Below are positions 62,660 to 64,000 of a stretch of DNA of 64,000 bases, in pieces. The stretch is from the NCBI GenBank assembly GCA_963714415.1, contig CAVQOL010000001.1:186001-250000 (forward strand), in the 5' to 3' direction. Source of the DNA: JAGXRK01 sp963714415 (GTDB taxonomy: Bacteria; Bacteroidota; Ignavibacteria; Ignavibacteriales; Ignavibacteriaceae). Both the position numbers and the translations under genes were made by a program. The notes under the pieces are model-generated. The model made no database searches, had not been told where the DNA came from, and was given only the letters and a program-made list of their open reading frames with translations. The first letter of the stretch is position 1. Every line of letters begins with the position of its first letter.

Positions 62660-64000
62660 ATGAAAACATTAAAATATATACTGCTTTCAGCATTATTGAT
62701 AACAATTAACTATTCACAACCGCTTCCCGATAATGGTAAAGGCAGCATTTCTGGCTCGGTTGTAGATTTTGTTACCAAACGGCCGCTTATCGGTGCGAAC
62801 ATAATTATTTTGGGAACAACAATCGGTGCCGCAACTGATATAAATGGAAATTTCAGAATTGATAATCTAAATCCAAATTCTTACCAGCTAAGAGCATCGA
62901 TAATTGGATATGAATCTTTTACCAGCACCGATGTTGTTGTTTCACCCGGAAGATTAACTCAAGTGTTTTTTGAACTTACCTTTCAGGCAATTGAACTTGA
63001 AGGAATTGTTGTTGAAAGTGATTACTTCCGTAAAAATCCTTTTGAAGTAAACAGCACAAGGACTTTTGGTTATGAAGAAATTCGAAGAAGCCCGGGTGGT
63101 TTTGAAGATGTTGTTAGGGCTTTATCGGTTTTACCCGGAGTTGCACAAGCAGACGCGGGAAGAAATGATCTGATTGTCAGAGGAGGAGCACCTTCAGAAA
63201 ATCTTTATCTCGTAAATGGAATAGAGGTGCCAAACATAAATCACTTTGGGACACAGGGCGCAACCGGCGGTCCGCTTAGCTTCATTAATCTGGATTTTGT
63301 TAAAGAGACCTCTTTTTCAACAGGTGGATTTTCAAGTCTTTACGGCGATAAACTTTCCTCTGTTCTATCTATCGATTTAAGAAATGGAAGAAGCGATCGC
63401 CTCGGTGGTAAAGCAACTATTTCTGCATCGCAATTCGGATTGAATGCTGAAGGACCCTTGTTTAATGAAAATTCTTCTTTTGTTTTTTCAGCAAGGAGAA
63501 GTTATCTGGATTTTATTTTCAAAGCTGCCGATTTTGCATTTGTTCCTGAATATTATGACGTTTTAACAAAAGCAGATTTCAGAATTGACAATAATAATTC
63601 GCTTTCATTCTTATTCATCAGTGCTTTCGATAATGTAAAATTCTTTAATGATACGGAAGATCAGCGATTTGATAACTCAAGGATTCTTGGAAGTGATCAG
63701 ATACAATATGTGGCAGGATTTAGCTACAGGAGATTAGTTGAAAATGGATTTTTCAATATTTCTCTAAGCAGAAATTATACTGATTTTGATTCACGTCAAA
63801 GAGACTCGCTTCTTAATCCTCTATTTACTAACAAATCAAAAGAAGAAGAAAACAACTTACGAGCTGATATTGTCTATATGCTCACCAAAAATTCGGAAAT
63901 AAATTTTGGCAGCTCAGTAAAACTTATTGAATTTGATGCGGATATTTTGTTCCCCACGTTTATAACAAGTTTTGGAGACTCACTCCCGATCACTTCACTA
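62660..64000 (+). CDS. TonB-dependent receptor, 3' end beyond the window
   Basis: The reading frame is open from ATG 62660 to the last base (447 codons). A signal peptide (YILLSALLITINYSQ) is followed by a carboxypeptidase-like regulatory domain (GSISGSVVDFVTKRPLIGANIII, TDINGNFRIDNLNPNSY, about residues 29-110). The plug domain has EEIRRSPGGFEDVVRALSVLPGV, DLIVRGGAPSENLYLVNGIEVP and STGGFSSLYGDKLSSVLSIDL, and the start of the barrel is present. It is of the SusC-related/FecA-like class with TonB-driven import. The ligand is unknown. Confidence 0.88.
   Translation, partial: MKTLKYILLSALLITINYSQPLPDNGKGSISGSVVDFVTKRPLIGANIIILGTTIGAATDINGNFRIDNLNPNSYQLRASIIGYESFTSTDVVVSPGRLTQVFFELTFQAIELEGIVVESDYFRKNPFEVNSTRTFGYEEIRRSPGGFEDVVRALSVLPGVAQADAGRNDLIVRGGAPSENLYLVNGIEVPNINHFGTQGATGGPLSFINLDFVKETSFSTGGFSSLYGDKLSSVLSIDLRNGRSDRLGGKATISASQFGLNAEGPLFNENSSFVFSARRSYLDFIFKAADFAFVPEYYDVLTKADFRIDNNNSLSFLFISAFDNVKFFNDTEDQRFDNSRILGSDQIQYVAGFSYRRLVENGFFNISLSRNYTDFDSRQRDSLLNPLFTNKSKEEENNLRADIVYMLTKNSEINFGSSVKLIEFDADILFPTFITSFGDSLPITSL

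Overview
This is an AT-rich bacterial chromosome segment that most likely comes from the Ignavibacteria (Ignavibacteriota, Bacteroidota/Chlorobi side of the tree). Two secreted proteins end in a type IX secretion (Por) sorting domain with the NFPNPFNPST core usual in that group. TonB receptors, small outer-membrane barrels and lipoproteins are abundant, and core gene order fits. The lineage is an inference from these features. No rRNA, tRNA, CRISPR array or prophage was seen.

Layout. (1) 0-3.7 kb, plus strand: an ORP/NifX-like metal-cofactor cluster with three PF02579-type proteins, two MinD-type ATPases each carrying a 2x[4Fe-4S] ferredoxin insert, and a small Gly/Arg-rich DUF5320-like protein, followed by a pyruvoyl-dependent arginine decarboxylase and a broken hotdog thioesterase. 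(2) 4.3-8 kb: a methyltransferase, thioredoxin reductase and atypical thioredoxin (minus), divergent from an octaheme cytochrome c of the tetrathionate reductase family (plus). (3) 8-34.6 kb, almost all minus strand: the housekeeping block. It holds rimP-nusA-infB-rbfA-truB-ribF-rpsO-pnp, then rng, gcvT, comB, ftsK, a nucleotidyltransferase module that runs into lolA, a flippase-like membrane protein, an outer-membrane barrel, uppP, a cyclophilin, an NSS transporter with its tiny MetS-like partner, holA, and an ECF sigma factor with a putative anti-sigma. (4) 34.6-48 kb: accessory, repeat-rich region with outer-membrane barrels sharing a leader motif, malQ, a thioredoxin-like lipoprotein, two paralogous lipoproteins of unknown function, two LamG/T9SS proteins and many dispersed palindromes. 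(5) 48-51 kb: a PAS sensor kinase, a NarL-type regulator and a lone receiver. (6) 51-64 kb: a coupled yidD-mtgA-barrel-TonB receptor operon, cobalamin adenosyltransferase, MBL hydrolase, sirtuin, TPR protein, YhaM-like nuclease, a NusG-like antiterminator with UDP-glucose dehydrogenase, a hybrid kinase with a degenerate receiver, and the start of a large TonB receptor cut by the window end.

About a dozen genes are interrupted by what look like 1-nt indels, several of them in short homopolymers, in otherwise well-conserved proteins including uppP and truB. The simplest reading is uncorrected sequencing error, so I annotate those genes at full span and give the shift point. Two features could be new biology: the nucleotidyltransferase/partner module inserted between ftsK and lolA, whose partner reads in frame into lolA through a 12-codon tandem duplication; and a GC-rich mini-palindrome nested inside several otherwise unrelated dispersed palindromes.
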